The notes below the pieces were generated by a model. It was not told the DNA's origin and did no database searches. It saw only the letters and a program-made list of their open reading frames with translations. A stretch of 64,000 bases of DNA from Corynebacterium sp. HS2168-gen11 (GTDB taxonomy: Bacteria; Actinomycetota; Actinomycetes; Mycobacteriales; Mycobacteriaceae), in assembly GCF_024834075.1 (NCBI RefSeq), contig NZ_JANUXR010000001.1, forward strand, positions 1 to 64,000, written 5' to 3'. A program made the position numbers and the translations under genes. Of the stretch, positions 41,514 through 50,932 are shown one piece after another; the first letter of the stretch is position 1; every line of letters begins with the position of its first letter.

Positions 41514-41542
41514 TTGTAAATATTCAACCATCGTGTTATAGT
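41514..41542 (+). promoter_or_regulatory. promoter of a leaderless ABC transporter operon
   Basis: TTGTAA (41514-41519), a 17-base spacer and TATAGT (41537-41542) end six bases before the ATG at 41549. Transcription should start at or next to the start codon, and no ribosome binding site is present. Confidence 0.65.
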
Positions 41543-41548
41543 CACTTC

Positions 41549-42502
41549 ATGACTTTATACAAAAAGATTTCACACCGTTACCGCGTCGCACTTCTTGCAA
41601 CCGCTTCTGCTACTCTGCTGACTGGTTGCGTCACGAATACTGAAGGCGGCACCACCAATGCTTCTGGCGAAACTCTGCCAGGTGCAGAAAGCGGCTTGCC
41701 GGCTGGCTGGACTGAGATTAAGCCAGCTAAAGTAGATGAACTTGCGGCCCTCGTGCCAGCAGAAATTGCAGCAGATGGCAAGATTTCCATCGGCACGAAT
41801 CCACCTTTTGCTCCTGTTGAGTTTAAAGACGCACAAGGCAATGTGATTGGTTTCGATATTGACTTAGCACGTGCAGTTGCTGCTGTACTTGGCTTGGAAC
41901 TTGAAGTTCAAGATCTAGACTTCTCCTTAATCCTGCCACAGGTCGATGCCGGTACCGTTGATTTTGGTGCTTCTGGTTTCACCGATAATGAAGAACGTCG
42001 CAAGAGTTTCGACTTTGTGAACTATTTCAACGCTGGCATTCAGTGGGCAACCACCCCAGAGAAAAAGATCGACCCAGATAATGCATGTGGTGCCACAGTA
42101 GCCGTGCAGCGCACAACAGTTTCTGACACCGTCGATGTTGATAATCGTTCTGCAAAATGCGTTGCTGAAGGCAAAGAACCAATTAATAAATTGGCCTTCG
42201 ATACCTCTGATACTGCAGCAAACGCTGTGATTTTAGGTCAAGCCGATGCGTTTTCTGGCGATTCACCAATTAGTGCTTGGGCAGTCGAGCGTTCACAAGG
42301 CAAGATGATCTTGACTGGAGACGTTTTCGACGCAGCCCATTATGGTTGGCCGGTACCAAAAGGCTCCGAGCTAGCCCCTGTGCTGGCAAAAGCACTCCAG
42401 CATCTGATCGACTCCGGCGATTATGACAAGATTCTGGCACAGTGGGGTTTAACGAACGGTAAAGTCGAAGCCGCACTGATTAATGGTGCATCGATCAACT
42501 AG
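41549..42502 (+). CDS. amino acid ABC transporter substrate-binding lipoprotein
   Basis: A 317-residue lipoprotein: signal peptide with lipobox L-L-T-G-C (Cys27), then a family 3 solute-binding domain (SIGTNPPFAPVEFKDAQGNVIGFDIDLARAVAAVLGL, VDFGASGFTDNEERRKSFDFVNY, GVKxxT-like Thr/Arg region VAVQRTTVSD). This family binds polar amino acids (Gln, Glu, His, Arg, Cys or similar). It is the first gene of a three-gene operon with permease and ATPase. The specific ligand is not assignable from sequence. Confidence 0.92.
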   Translation: MTLYKKISHRYRVALLATASATLLTGCVTNTEGGTTNASGETLPGAESGLPAGWTEIKPAKVDELAALVPAEIAADGKISIGTNPPFAPVEFKDAQGNVIGFDIDLARAVAAVLGLELEVQDLDFSLILPQVDAGTVDFGASGFTDNEERRKSFDFVNYFNAGIQWATTPEKKIDPDNACGATVAVQRTTVSDTVDVDNRSAKCVAEGKEPINKLAFDTSDTAANAVILGQADAFSGDSPISAWAVERSQGKMILTGDVFDAAHYGWPVPKGSELAPVLAKALQHLIDSGDYDKILAQWGLTNGKVEAALINGASIN

Positions 42503-42609
42503 ACTGCACACGTACCTGCTTTACACACGTATGAGCTTTTCCTGAGACCTTTCTGGTATCTGCCAATCACATGGTCTTAAGAAAAGCTCTTTCATATGGA
42601 AGAACAACT

Positions 42610-43545
42610 ATGCATAGCACCTCCACTCCAAACCTTATTGAGGCGAAGTCACTCAAACATCCTGGCCGCTGGATCGCCGCCACTTTACTGTTGATGATCG
42701 TCATCTGGTTTGTGTATTCTGCGAGCCAGAACCCAGCTTTTGGATGGGAAACGTATTTCCAATATCTTTTTGATACCCGTATCGCCATGGCGTCTCTCCA
42801 CACTATTGCACTGACAGCACTTGCCATGCTCATTGGTGTGGTGTTGGGTTCAACCATGGCAATTTTACGTATGTCCCCTAATCCGGTCATGCGTGGTTTC
42901 GCATGGGGTTATTTATGGATTTTCCGTGGTACGCCAGTATATGTTCAGCTGGTATTCTGGGGACTTGCCGGCACGTTGTTTCAATCCATTAACGTTGGTT
43001 TTGCGCAAATTGATCTACAAGAAATGTTGAAAAATACCTTCGTACTCGCAGTTATCGGCTTAGGCTTAAACGAAGCCGCTTATATGGCCGAAATCGTGCG
43101 ATCTGGTATTCAAGCTGTTCCTGAAGGGCAGACTGAAGCGTCGAAAGCCCTAGGCATGAGCTGGTGGATGACGATCCGTCGCACCATCTTGCCACAGGCG
43201 ATGCGCATTATCATTCCACCAACTGGCAATGAGTTTATTTCCCTACTGAAAACAACTTCGTTGGTTGTTGCGATTCCATATTCACACGAACTGTATGGAC
43301 GCTCAATCGATATTGCGAATGCGTTATTTAAGCCGATTCCATTATTACTGGTTGCAGCCACCTGGTATTTGGTTATTACCTCATTATTTATGATCGGCCA
43401 GTACTACTTAGAAAAGTACTTCGATAAAGGCGCTACGCGTGAATTAACGCAACGACAGCTCGTTGCGTTAGCTGATGCAGAAGGCACCTTGCCAAAGAAT
43501 GTTCATATTGTTCCGGAACCTCCCAAGAAACGTCCAACTGACTAG
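42610..43545 (+). CDS. amino acid ABC transporter permease
   Basis: A 311-residue membrane permease of the His/Glu/Gln type. Hydrophobic segments occur near the N terminus (WIAATLLLMIVIWFVYSA) and through the BPD_transp_1 domain. The EAA loop reads EASKALGMSWWMTIRRTILPQAMRIIIPPTGNEF. I chose the ATG at 42610 because GGAAGA lies 7 bases before it; the open frame extends 13 codons upstream. One permease gene suggests a homodimeric channel. Confidence 0.93.
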   Translation: MHSTSTPNLIEAKSLKHPGRWIAATLLLMIVIWFVYSASQNPAFGWETYFQYLFDTRIAMASLHTIALTALAMLIGVVLGSTMAILRMSPNPVMRGFAWGYLWIFRGTPVYVQLVFWGLAGTLFQSINVGFAQIDLQEMLKNTFVLAVIGLGLNEAAYMAEIVRSGIQAVPEGQTEASKALGMSWWMTIRRTILPQAMRIIIPPTGNEFISLLKTTSLVVAIPYSHELYGRSIDIANALFKPIPLLLVAATWYLVITSLFMIGQYYLEKYFDKGATRELTQRQLVALADAEGTLPKNVHIVPEPPKKRPTD

Positions 43546-43560
43546 AAAGAAGATCATCAC

Positions 43561-44334
43561 ATGTCACACTCTATTCCCCTGATGGTCGATGCTCAGGAAG
43601 TTTATAAGTCGTACTCTGGTCTACAGGTACTCAAAGGCATTAATCTGCAAGTTCCCAAAGGTTCTGTCACTTGTTTAATTGGGCCTTCTGGTTCGGGCAA
43701 GTCAACGTTTTTGCGGTGTGTGAATCATCTCGAAAAAATTTCTGCTGGCAGGCTCTATGTTGATGGTGATCTTATTGGCTACCGTGAAAAAAATGGTGTG
43801 CTCTACGAGATCTCCGAAAAGCAGGCAGCGCAACAGCGCTCTGATATTGGTATGGTCTTTCAAAACTTCAATCTTTTCCCGCATCGCACTGTGTTGGAAA
43901 ATATTATTGAAGCACCGATCCATGTCAAAGGTGTCGCCCCTGAAGCTGCGCGTGAAAAGGCCCATGAACTTCTCACGCAGGTCGGCTTAGCGCATAAAGC
44001 AGATGCCTATCCAAGTCAGCTTTCCGGCGGCCAGCAGCAGCGTGTGGCAATTGCTCGCGCAGTTGCGATGGAACCAAAACTTATGCTTTTCGACGAGCCA
44101 ACTTCAGCGCTCGATCCTGAATTAGTCGGAGAAGTTTTGCGCGTAATGCGTGATCTCGCACATGCTGGCATGACCATGCTGGTTGTGACTCACGAGATGG
44201 GCTTTGCGCGCGAAGTCTCTGATCAGGTGGTATTCATGGACGGCGGTGTCGCAATCGAATCTGGTACACCAGCGCAAGTATTGGATAATCCACAGCAGCC
44301 TCGTACCCAAGAATTCCTCTCGAGTATTTTATAG
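43561..44334 (+). CDS. amino acid ABC transporter ATP-binding protein
   Basis: A 257-residue GlnQ/HisP-type ATPase: Walker [12 protein letters not shown]-loop [11 protein letters not shown], signature [14 protein letters not shown], Walker [14 protein letters not shown], switch His in [11 protein letters not shown]. An insertion of about 15 residues after [15 protein letters not shown] is a common variant. It is the third gene of the operon, followed by a strong terminator. Confidence 0.95.
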   Translation: MSHSIPLMVDAQEVYKSYSGLQVLKGINLQVPKGSVTCLIGPSGSGKSTFLRCVNHLEKISAGRLYVDGDLIGYREKNGVLYEISEKQAAQQRSDIGMVFQNFNLFPHRTVLENIIEAPIHVKGVAPEAAREKAHELLTQVGLAHKADAYPSQLSGGQQQRVAIARAVAMEPKLMLFDEPTSALDPELVGEVLRVMRDLAHAGMTMLVVTHEMGFAREVSDQVVFMDGGVAIESGTPAQVLDNPQQPRTQEFLSSIL

Positions 44335-44348
44335 GTTTTACCAGTTAC

Positions 44349-44395
44349 AAGGAGTGTGGCGCTGAGAGTTTGTCTCAGCGCCACACTCCTTTTTA
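44349..44395 (+). terminator. terminator of the amino acid transporter operon
   Basis: A 19-bp perfect stem (from AAGGAGTGTGGCGCTGAGA) with a 5-base loop and a short T-run. It may also stop the converging small minus-strand gene. Confidence 0.93.
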
Positions 44396-44400
44396 ACTCG

Positions 44401-44529
44401 TCAGTGAAGTTTATTGCCTTCATCGTCATAGGCATGAAAATGCTTGACTGCCAGCCACAGGCCAACTGCGATCGCTGCAGGAATTCCTAAAGCGCCAAAA
44501 AACACTAAGAAGTCACCGAGAACTGTCAT
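44401..44529 (-). CDS. 42-residue single-span membrane protein
   Basis: A small open frame, MTVLGDFLVFFGALGIPAAI..., with one hydrophobic helix (about residues 5-28) and a charged C terminus (AVKHFHAYDDEGNKLH). GAAAGGTGAAAAGC before the ATG gives AAAGGTG as ribosome binding site. It is convergent with the transporter operon and follows coaD on the same strand with 170 bases between. No family recognised; coding status rests on the start context and the membrane-protein composition. Confidence 0.55.
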   Translation of the reverse strand: MTVLGDFLVFFGALGIPAAIAVGLWLAVKHFHAYDDEGNKLH

Positions 44530-44700
44530 GCTTTTCACCTTTCTTTCCCTTCTTAGCAATGCGTTGAGGTACACGCGACACTCACGATAAATACCATTGA
44601 TACCCTACAACCTGCCCACTGAGGAATCGCGAAGGCATCAACGACTCCCCCACTTTATGCAATACGCAAGAGCATTGCCATACCAACGCCCTTGATGCAA

Positions 44701-45195
44701 TCATTGCTGGTATTTTTCAACCAACGCATCAACAACATGGGCCGGCAGGGCATCATCTACCCGACCGCCAAGACGCACAACTTCTTTACAGAGCGTAGAA
44801 GAAATATGGGAATACGCTGGACTGGTCATTAAAAAGATCGTGTCCACACCACTTAATTTGCGATTCATTTGTGCCATCGGCAGTTCATATTCATAATCCA
44901 ACGAAGAACGCAGCCCTTTGGCAATTACACCAATATCATGTTTGGTGGTGTAATCCACCAGCAAGCCGGACCACCAATCAACTGAAATATTATCAATACC
45001 GGCAACTGCTTTCCGAATCAATTCCACACGCTCAGCAATACTAAACAAACCAGAAGGTTTATTCGGATTACCGGTCACCAATACAACAACTTCATCGAAT
45101 TGTTGCGCCACACGGGTAAACACATCCAGATGCCCCAATGTCACGGGGTCAAAAGAACCCGGGCAGACTGCTTTATGCAGTGCGCCGTTCATCAT
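44701..45195 (-). CDS. coaD: phosphopantetheine adenylyltransferase
   Basis: Penultimate step of coenzyme A synthesis. The 164-residue protein has the nucleotidyltransferase motif CPGSFDPVTLGHLDVF near the N terminus, KGLRSSLDYEYELPMAQMNR and the C-terminal SSTLCKEVVRLGG. Its first ATG overlaps the rsmD stop (ATGA), so translation is coupled. An ATG one codon later is equally possible. Confidence 0.96.
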   Translation of the reverse strand: MMNGALHKAVCPGSFDPVTLGHLDVFTRVAQQFDEVVVLVTGNPNKPSGLFSIAERVELIRKAVAGIDNISVDWWSGLLVDYTTKHDIGVIAKGLRSSLDYEYELPMAQMNRKLSGVDTIFLMTSPAYSHISSTLCKEVVRLGGRVDDALPAHVVDALVEKYQQ

Positions 45196-45791
45196 GCGAC
45201 AGTTTCCTGTTCTACCTGATCATCTTTCCAAAACACAGCCATATCCATCCGCGCAATACCGAAGGTGCGCTTTTTCAATTTCTGTGGTGTTGGACTAAAA
45301 CCAGCAGGCCATTGCGTTGGAGCGGAATCTTTATGCCGTTCGATGACCACTGCAGCGCCGTCGACAAGCGTTGGTACTAAGGCTGCGAGCATTTCTTGAA
45401 TTGCTTCATCAGCTAAATCATATGGGGGATCTGCAATGACCATATCAAAATATTCGCGCGGGGCGGTTGCGAGATAGGTTGATGCTTTCATTTCTGCAAC
45501 CTTGCAATTCGCATGTCCAACAACTGCTATGTTGTCGCGAATAATGGCACATGCTTTGGGGTTATTTTCAACAAGCACGACTTCAACTGCACCACGACTG
45601 GCAGCTTCTAGACCCAGTGCTCCAGAACCTGCAAAGAGGTCAAGCACAACAGCTTGTTGAAAACCGAATCGAACTTGCAATGAAGAAAAAAGCCCTTCAC
45701 GTGCACGATCAGAAGTTGGCCGAGTACCTTCTGGTGGTACTTTGATTTTACGACCACGTGCATCGCCTGAAATAATACGCGTCATTCCCAT
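45192..45791 (-). CDS. rsmD: 16S rRNA (guanine-966-N2)-methyltransferase
   Basis: Methylates G966 of 16S rRNA. It starts MGMTRIISGDARGRKIKVPPEGTRPTSDRAREGLFSSL and has SAM motif LDLFAGSGALGLEAASRGA and the catalytic DPPY in MVIADPPYDLA. From the ATG at 45791 it is 199 residues; the ATG two codons later is also possible. The open frame reaches 45842, overlapping the previous gene, without a plausible start. It overlaps coaD by four bases. Confidence 0.94.
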   Translation of the reverse strand: MGMTRIISGDARGRKIKVPPEGTRPTSDRAREGLFSSLQVRFGFQQAVVLDLFAGSGALGLEAASRGAVEVVLVENNPKACAIIRDNIAVVGHANCKVAEMKASTYLATAPREYFDMVIADPPYDLADEAIQEMLAALVPTLVDGAAVVIERHKDSAPTQWPAGFSPTPQKLKKRTFGIARMDMAVFWKDDQVEQETVA

Positions 45792-45795
45792 CTTC

Positions 45796-46008
45796 TTATC
45801 CCTTTCGCACAACCAGTAGCAGTTCGCCACCAACGACATCACTGAATTCAGATTTTGCTACGCTGTCCACCACGCCAGGTCCGGGCGCAACAACTGCAAC
45901 TTCCAATTTCACTGCTTCTACACTTGCAAGCTCTTGACCTGCAACAACAGTATCTCCCACTGCAACTTTGTAGTGGACGATGCCAGCAAATGGCGCGTAA
46001 ATTTCCAT
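45796..46008 (-). CDS. small biotinyl/lipoyl-domain protein
   Basis: A 70-residue free-standing biotin/lipoyl attachment domain: GIVHYKVAVGDTVVAGQELASVEAVKLEVAVVAPGPGVVDSV. The acceptor-lysine hairpin reads EAVKLE where biotin carriers usually have EAMKM; the Lys is kept but both flanking Met are replaced. The domain could still be modified or could be a non-biotinylated relative. It sits between recG and rsmD in the operon, and the rsmD start is 4 bases after its stop. Confidence 0.8.
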   Translation of the reverse strand: MEIYAPFAGIVHYKVAVGDTVVAGQELASVEAVKLEVAVVAPGPGVVDSVAKSEFSDVVGGELLLVVRKG

Positions 46009-46060
46009 GCGTCCTACTCTAGCATTAACCGTTTCCTACATTGAGAGCAGCTGGCAACCA

Positions 46061-48190
46061 TTAGGTTTTGGTCAAAAATTCTTGCTGCGTCTCATCAAAA
46101 TCGGCCACGAGATGCTGGGCAAGCAAATTATGCTCTGCAACCAACACCGCTGCATCATGATGCGCACGTTGAATGATCTCACTATGTTTGACGACATCTA
46201 AGAACTGGATATTGCGCGTTGCGCCTGATTGCTGTGCTCCGAGCACATCGCCTTCTTTGCGAATCGCTAAATCGAGCGCAGCAACTTCAAATCCATCCGT
46301 TGTTGCAGCTAATTGCGAAATTCGCGTAAAACTTGGCGATGCTTCCTCCGCATTGGTGACAAAAAAGCATAACGACGCAATACTGCCACGGCCAACACGT
46401 CCACGGAGCTGATGCAGCTGGGAGGCACCAAATTTTTCGGCTTCAAGCACAACCATCACCGAAGCATTCGCAACATCAATGCCAACCTCGATCACAGTTG
46501 TCGACACGAGCACATCAAGTTCACCTTGCGAATACGCTTGAATCACAGCTTCTTTATCATCCGCATGCATCTGCCCATGTAACATTCCAAGACGAAGGCC
46601 TTGCAGTTCATAGGCTTCTAAGCGGGCAAATACTGCTTCAACGCCACCGTCTTGTTGAATCCGAGGGCACACCACATATGCTTGCTGGCCATTTGCAACA
46701 TGTTCGCGTACGACTTGCCAGACGCGTTGAAACCATGTCGGACGCATCGCAGGAACGCAATAGCTGGTAATCGGTTTGCGCCCACCTGGCAATTCTGTGA
46801 GTTGAGATTGTTCAAGATCACCGAAATATGTCATTGCAACGGTCCGTGGGATCGGTGTGGCTGTCATCACTAAGACGTGTGGAGTTGTACCATCGCGACC
46901 TTTTGTACGCAATGCATCACGTTGTTCCACGCCAAAACGATGCTGCTCATCGACAACGCATAGCGCAAGATCAAAGAAATCAACTGACGCTTGCAACAGT
47001 GCATGGGTACCGATGACGATATCGGCTTCGCCGGAAATAATATCCAATAATGCCTGCTTTTTCGCAGCAACTGACATACTGCCAGTCAGTACAACAACAC
47101 GAATATCACGTAACCCTACAGCATGGAGCACTTCCGTTACCGACCGGCCATGTTGCTGTGCCAGTACTTCCGTAGGCGCGAGTAATGCAGCTTGCTTGTT
47201 ATTATCAATTGCTTGCAACATCGCGATAACACTGACAATCGTTTTACCACTTCCAACTTCGCCTTGCAGCAGCCGTTGCATCGGGTATTCATGTGCCATA
47301 TCAGCAGCAATATCTGCAACAACCTGTTGCTGGCCGCTTGTTAAGGTATAAGGCAAACGCTCGATCAAGGTTGCCACATACCCAGTTTGATGTGCTTGCA
47401 ATGCATATGCTTGACGACGCTTGGCTTCACGGCGTCGTAAAGCCATAACCAGCTGTAATGCTAACGCTTCGTCATAGATAAACCGCGCACGATACGGACT
47501 TTCCTCGCTGCAGTCTTGCTGATGCATCCCACGCAGCGCGGCATCAAAACTGGGAAGATCGGCTGGGGCAAAGTCCCCCAATGGATCAGGAATAACAGGA
47601 GTACGTTTCAATGTTTCCGCTACTGCAGCAAGGATTCTCCAGGTAGGTACAGCTTTTGTGGCAGGATAGATCGGAAGCTTGTCTAAACTCGTGAGAAACT
47701 GCGTGAAGGCTTCTGGTTCCCCATACAAAGTAGCTGCAACTAATCCTGCATTCCCGCGCATACGCTGCGTATTCTCGGCTGTTGGCAACACAATATAATC
47801 CGGATGTTGCAACTGTGGTTCATTGCGAAAATACTTCAATTTTCCGGTGAACATTGCCCAAGTTCCCTTGGTCAGAATTTTCGTCAACCAGCGAGCACGA
47901 AAAAATGCTGCTTTGATATATTGCACACCGTCATAAATGGTGACCGTTACAATGAATGTTTGACCTGTATCGCGTTGTTCTACCTGCACGACCTCACCGA
48001 TACAGGTGACAATCTCGCCTTCTTCTAAGCTATCGAGTGCTTCAGAGCAACGATGATTCACAAGCTTGCGCGGAAAATGTCCGAGTAGTTGGGCGACAGT
48101 TTTGTATCCAAAGTGTTGGGCAAGAGCACGCGATTCTTTTGCCGGCAAGATTGTAGATAATGCACGCGAATCATGCCATCCCAGCAACAT
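46061..48190 (-). CDS. recG: ATP-dependent DNA helicase RecG
   Basis: Branch-migration helicase for stalled forks and Holliday junctions. The 709-residue protein has an N-terminal wedge/OB domain (about 60-160), Walker A QGEVGSGKTIVS, DEQH box (VVDEQHRFGVEQR), motif TATPIPRT, and C-terminal STTVIEVGIDVANASVMVV with QLRGRVGRG. It begins 5 bases after fakA. The dispersed 11-mer occurs at 47409-47419 with an inverted one-mismatch copy 9 to 20 bases away, in K-R-R-Q-A. Confidence 0.95.
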   Translation of the reverse strand: MLLGWHDSRALSTILPAKESRALAQHFGYKTVAQLLGHFPRKLVNHRCSEALDSLEEGEIVTCIGEVVQVEQRDTGQTFIVTVTIYDGVQYIKAAFFRARWLTKILTKGTWAMFTGKLKYFRNEPQLQHPDYIVLPTAENTQRMRGNAGLVAATLYGEPEAFTQFLTSLDKLPIYPATKAVPTWRILAAVAETLKRTPVIPDPLGDFAPADLPSFDAALRGMHQQDCSEESPYRARFIYDEALALQLVMALRRREAKRRQAYALQAHQTGYVATLIERLPYTLTSGQQQVVADIAADMAHEYPMQRLLQGEVGSGKTIVSVIAMLQAIDNNKQAALLAPTEVLAQQHGRSVTEVLHAVGLRDIRVVVLTGSMSVAAKKQALLDIISGEADIVIGTHALLQASVDFFDLALCVVDEQHRFGVEQRDALRTKGRDGTTPHVLVMTATPIPRTVAMTYFGDLEQSQLTELPGGRKPITSYCVPAMRPTWFQRVWQVVREHVANGQQAYVVCPRIQQDGGVEAVFARLEAYELQGLRLGMLHGQMHADDKEAVIQAYSQGELDVLVSTTVIEVGIDVANASVMVVLEAEKFGASQLHQLRGRVGRGSIASLCFFVTNAEEASPSFTRISQLAATTDGFEVAALDLAIRKEGDVLGAQQSGATRNIQFLDVVKHSEIIQRAHHDAAVLVAEHNLLAQHLVADFDETQQEFLTKT
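47409..47419 (+). repeat. dispersed word GCTTGACGACG, copy 8
   Basis: Exact copy inside recG (read antisense as R-R-Q-A). CGTCGTAAAGC, an inverted copy with one mismatch, follows about 15 bases to the right. Confidence 0.7.
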
Positions 48191-48195
48191 GGTTC

Positions 48196-50094
48196 CTACT
48201 CCACTCCAATTTCTGCAAAGGATCCCAACTGTGTTGCAGGATAGATCGAAATATCCACCTGGACATGCGGTGGTAATCCAGCAGCAATCTGCTCAGATTG
48301 GATATCAGTGACATAATCGGGATCAAGTAACACGGTAATTTGCTCATCGCCAGGTTTAAATAAGGCGCGAACGCATTGAATACATGCAGTCAGAACAGAG
48401 TCAGTCACCGCGATAACTTCCTCATGCGTTATCACCAACACATCATCTTTTGCACATGGCCCTGCATGAGTTAATCGAGCTTTTTGTGCTGGAATAATCC
48501 GAGCATAGCGCATCGCGCTGACTGCTTCAGACATGGCATAGGCATCGACAGCTAACGACTGCTGCTCATCATGCACGGCAATTGCAGCTAGGCCGTTGAC
48601 CAAACAACCAGTTGGTAATATGGTGACAGATTGATCAAACGCTTGCGTGGATCGTTCCACACTTGCTAATTCAGAGCGTGTGAGCATGCCATTGGGCAAC
48701 AAAATAATCTCTGCAGCGTGAGTCTCGCGAGCCGCAGTGACAACATCTAAGACCACATCATGTGTTTGTGCGGGATCATACGCTACAACTGTCGCACCTG
48801 CTTGTTGATACAGTTTTGCAAGACTACCAGGCGGGGTCACTGCAATGATCGTCCGGCCTTGCGGTATTACATGTTCTTCAGCAGCAGGTAATATTTCAAG
48901 TCTCAAGTCCGTCACCGAACCATTAGCGTAGGCAGTTTCAATAACAGTCGCTGCTTGATGCGAATGGATATGAACTGTTGCCGCGCCTGGCATTACTTCT
49001 GCGACAATTAAGCTATCACCTAAATGTTGTAATTGTGTACGCAGCGCATCCAGATCTGCGTCGGCAATAAAAAACATCACCTCAAGGTAATCGCGACGAT
49101 CGCTGGTGTGAGATTCATGTTCATGACATGGCTGGGTATGAGCACAAACCTGAGCATCAGCGGAACCACACTTTGCCAGCGTAGCTTCAGTGTCCACAGA
49201 CAATGCTGTCGTTGCTGCAGCTTCATAATCCGTAGTCATTGCAGCTGATGTTGTAATTGGAGCGGAGTGCTCTGGTGCTGGCGCAGAAGTATCATCGTGC
49301 GTTGATGCATCATCATAGACTTTCGCCAACTGCGCAAGATTCATCGGATGCCCAAATGATTCGCGTGCAGGTACGCGCTGCTGCCCCACAATCGTGGCAC
49401 CGACCAGTGAACCTAAATCGGTAATCCCAACATGATGCGCTGGCCGAAGTGCTTGCTGGTCCTGCAACTGTGCGAGCAAGGTCTCCAACAAAATCACCAA
49501 TCCACGACCGCCAGCATCGACCACACCGGCTTCGCGTAACACTGGCAACTGCGAAGGAGTATGCGCTAATGCGGTGCGTGCTGCCTCAGTTGCACTGGTT
49601 AGCACATCGATCATACTTTCTCGTGGATCTTGTTCGGCTGCAATCGCTGCGGATCGGAGTACCGTGACGACTGTACCTTCAACTGGCTCAGTCAATGCCT
49701 TCATGACGTAGTCATAACCTGTGCGTAAACTACGTTGAATTAATGCACCATCTGCTTCAGCACCATCAAGATGCTGCGCAATACCGCGCAAAACTTGACT
49801 TAAGACTACACCTGAATTACCTCTTGCTCCCTTAGCGGATCCTAAGGCCAGTGCTGCGGCAACTGCTTTCGTAGACGCTTGTTCAGCGACCGGAAGTTGT
49901 TCGATTGCTTGAAGTGCAGCGTCCATCGTATGCGCAAGATTTGAGCCAGTATCAGCATCAGGAACTGGAAACACATTTAACGCATTGATTTCAACCCGGC
50001 GCGCATGAAGTTCTCGCACTGCACGGCGTACCCATTCGACGAGGGTGGTGCCTGTGATTGCAGAAGCGTTTGAGTGCGAGGTTAAAGAAGCCAT
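48196..50094 (-). CDS. DAK2-domain protein, FakA-like (YloV)
   Basis: From the ATG at 50094 a 632-residue protein. The N-terminal DhaL/DAK2 kinase domain has NVFPVPDADTGSNLAHTM, LGSAKGARGNSGVVLSQ and VVDAGGRGLVILLETLL, the metal and nucleotide ligands of fatty acid kinase FakA. A His/Cys-rich variable middle (VCAHTQPCHEHESH) and a C-terminal DegV-like half follow. Its placement immediately upstream of recG is the standard YloV location. No FakB partner is in the window. The 70 codons upstream of 50094 overlap ung and are not real. Confidence 0.9.
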   Translation of the reverse strand: MASLTSHSNASAITGTTLVEWVRRAVRELHARRVEINALNVFPVPDADTGSNLAHTMDAALQAIEQLPVAEQASTKAVAAALALGSAKGARGNSGVVLSQVLRGIAQHLDGAEADGALIQRSLRTGYDYVMKALTEPVEGTVVTVLRSAAIAAEQDPRESMIDVLTSATEAARTALAHTPSQLPVLREAGVVDAGGRGLVILLETLLAQLQDQQALRPAHHVGITDLGSLVGATIVGQQRVPARESFGHPMNLAQLAKVYDDASTHDDTSAPAPEHSAPITTSAAMTTDYEAAATTALSVDTEATLAKCGSADAQVCAHTQPCHEHESHTSDRRDYLEVMFFIADADLDALRTQLQHLGDSLIVAEVMPGAATVHIHSHQAATVIETAYANGSVTDLRLEILPAAEEHVIPQGRTIIAVTPPGSLAKLYQQAGATVVAYDPAQTHDVVLDVVTAARETHAAEIILLPNGMLTRSELASVERSTQAFDQSVTILPTGCLVNGLAAIAVHDEQQSLAVDAYAMSEAVSAMRYARIIPAQKARLTHAGPCAKDDVLVITHEEVIAVTDSVLTACIQCVRALFKPGDEQITVLLDPDYVTDIQSEQIAAGLPPHVQVDISIYPATQLGSFAEIGVE

Positions 50095-50107
50095 GAGATT
50101 TTTTATT

Positions 50108-50791
50108 CTACAGTTGCCATGAGATTGGCGCGAACCCTGTTTGGGTGAGATAGGTGTTAGTTTTGCTAAATGGGCGAGAACCAAAGAATCCGCGTCGTGC
50201 CGAGAGCGGCGATGGGTGTGCGGAGGCAATGATCTGGGTGTGTGGGGATTGTTCAAGTTGAGGGCGCAGTTTTTGTGCATCTTTGCCCCATAGGATTGCA
50301 ACAAGTGGTGTGGTTTTACGTTGCGTCAAAGTAGTAATTGCTTGTGCTGTGACGATTTCCCAGCCGATATTACGGTGGCTGCCAGCTTGTCCGGCTTCGA
50401 CGGTGAGTACTTTGTTTAAGAGCATGACTCCTTGGTGTGTCCAAGCTGTGAGATCACCATGTGTTGGTGGTGTGATGCCGAGGTCGTCGTGAAGCTCTGT
50501 GTAGATATTTACTAAGCTGCGTGCCAGCGGGCGAACCTCTGGGTTGAGACTAAATGCTAAACCAGTGGCATGGCCTGGGGTTGGGTATGGATCTTGCCCA
50601 ACAATTAAGACGGTGATGGTGTCTGGGTCGGTAGTAAATGCACGCCAGATATGTTCTGGTGCTGGCAAAATTGTGCAGCCTTGGGTGCGTTGAGCGGTGA
50701 GATATTCACCGATGGTGTTAATGGTGGTTGCTACTGGTAGCAACGCGGTTTTCCATTTAGGGTGGATGGGTAAGGTGTCAAAGTATGTCAT
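50108..50791 (-). CDS. ung: uracil-DNA glycosylase
   Basis: Removes uracil from DNA. The 227-residue family 1 enzyme has the water-activating GQDPYP (residues 65-70, Asp67), the FSLN uracil pocket, and the C-terminal HPSPLSARRGFFGSRPFSKTN with the DNA-intercalation loop. It lies 13 bases upstream of fakA in the operon. Confidence 0.97.
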   Translation of the reverse strand: MTYFDTLPIHPKWKTALLPVATTINTIGEYLTAQRTQGCTILPAPEHIWRAFTTDPDTITVLIVGQDPYPTPGHATGLAFSLNPEVRPLARSLVNIYTELHDDLGITPPTHGDLTAWTHQGVMLLNKVLTVEAGQAGSHRNIGWEIVTAQAITTLTQRKTTPLVAILWGKDAQKLRPQLEQSPHTQIIASAHPSPLSARRGFFGSRPFSKTNTYLTQTGFAPISWQL

Positions 50792-50932
50792 GGGTGGTTA
50801 TGGTATCGATGTTGGTGATCAAGTAAGAATTGTTGTTCGGTATTGAGCAGTAGTGATTCGGCAGGCGTTGTTCAAGCCATGTCTGAATACGTAGATGTTG
50901 AGAAAACACACAGTTCTCTCTATATTATTGTG

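Noticed and set aside
48196-50304. N-terminally extended form of the FakA-like protein
   Set aside because: The extra 70 codons overlap ung in another frame and have no family similarity; the ATG at 50094 fits the known N terminus.
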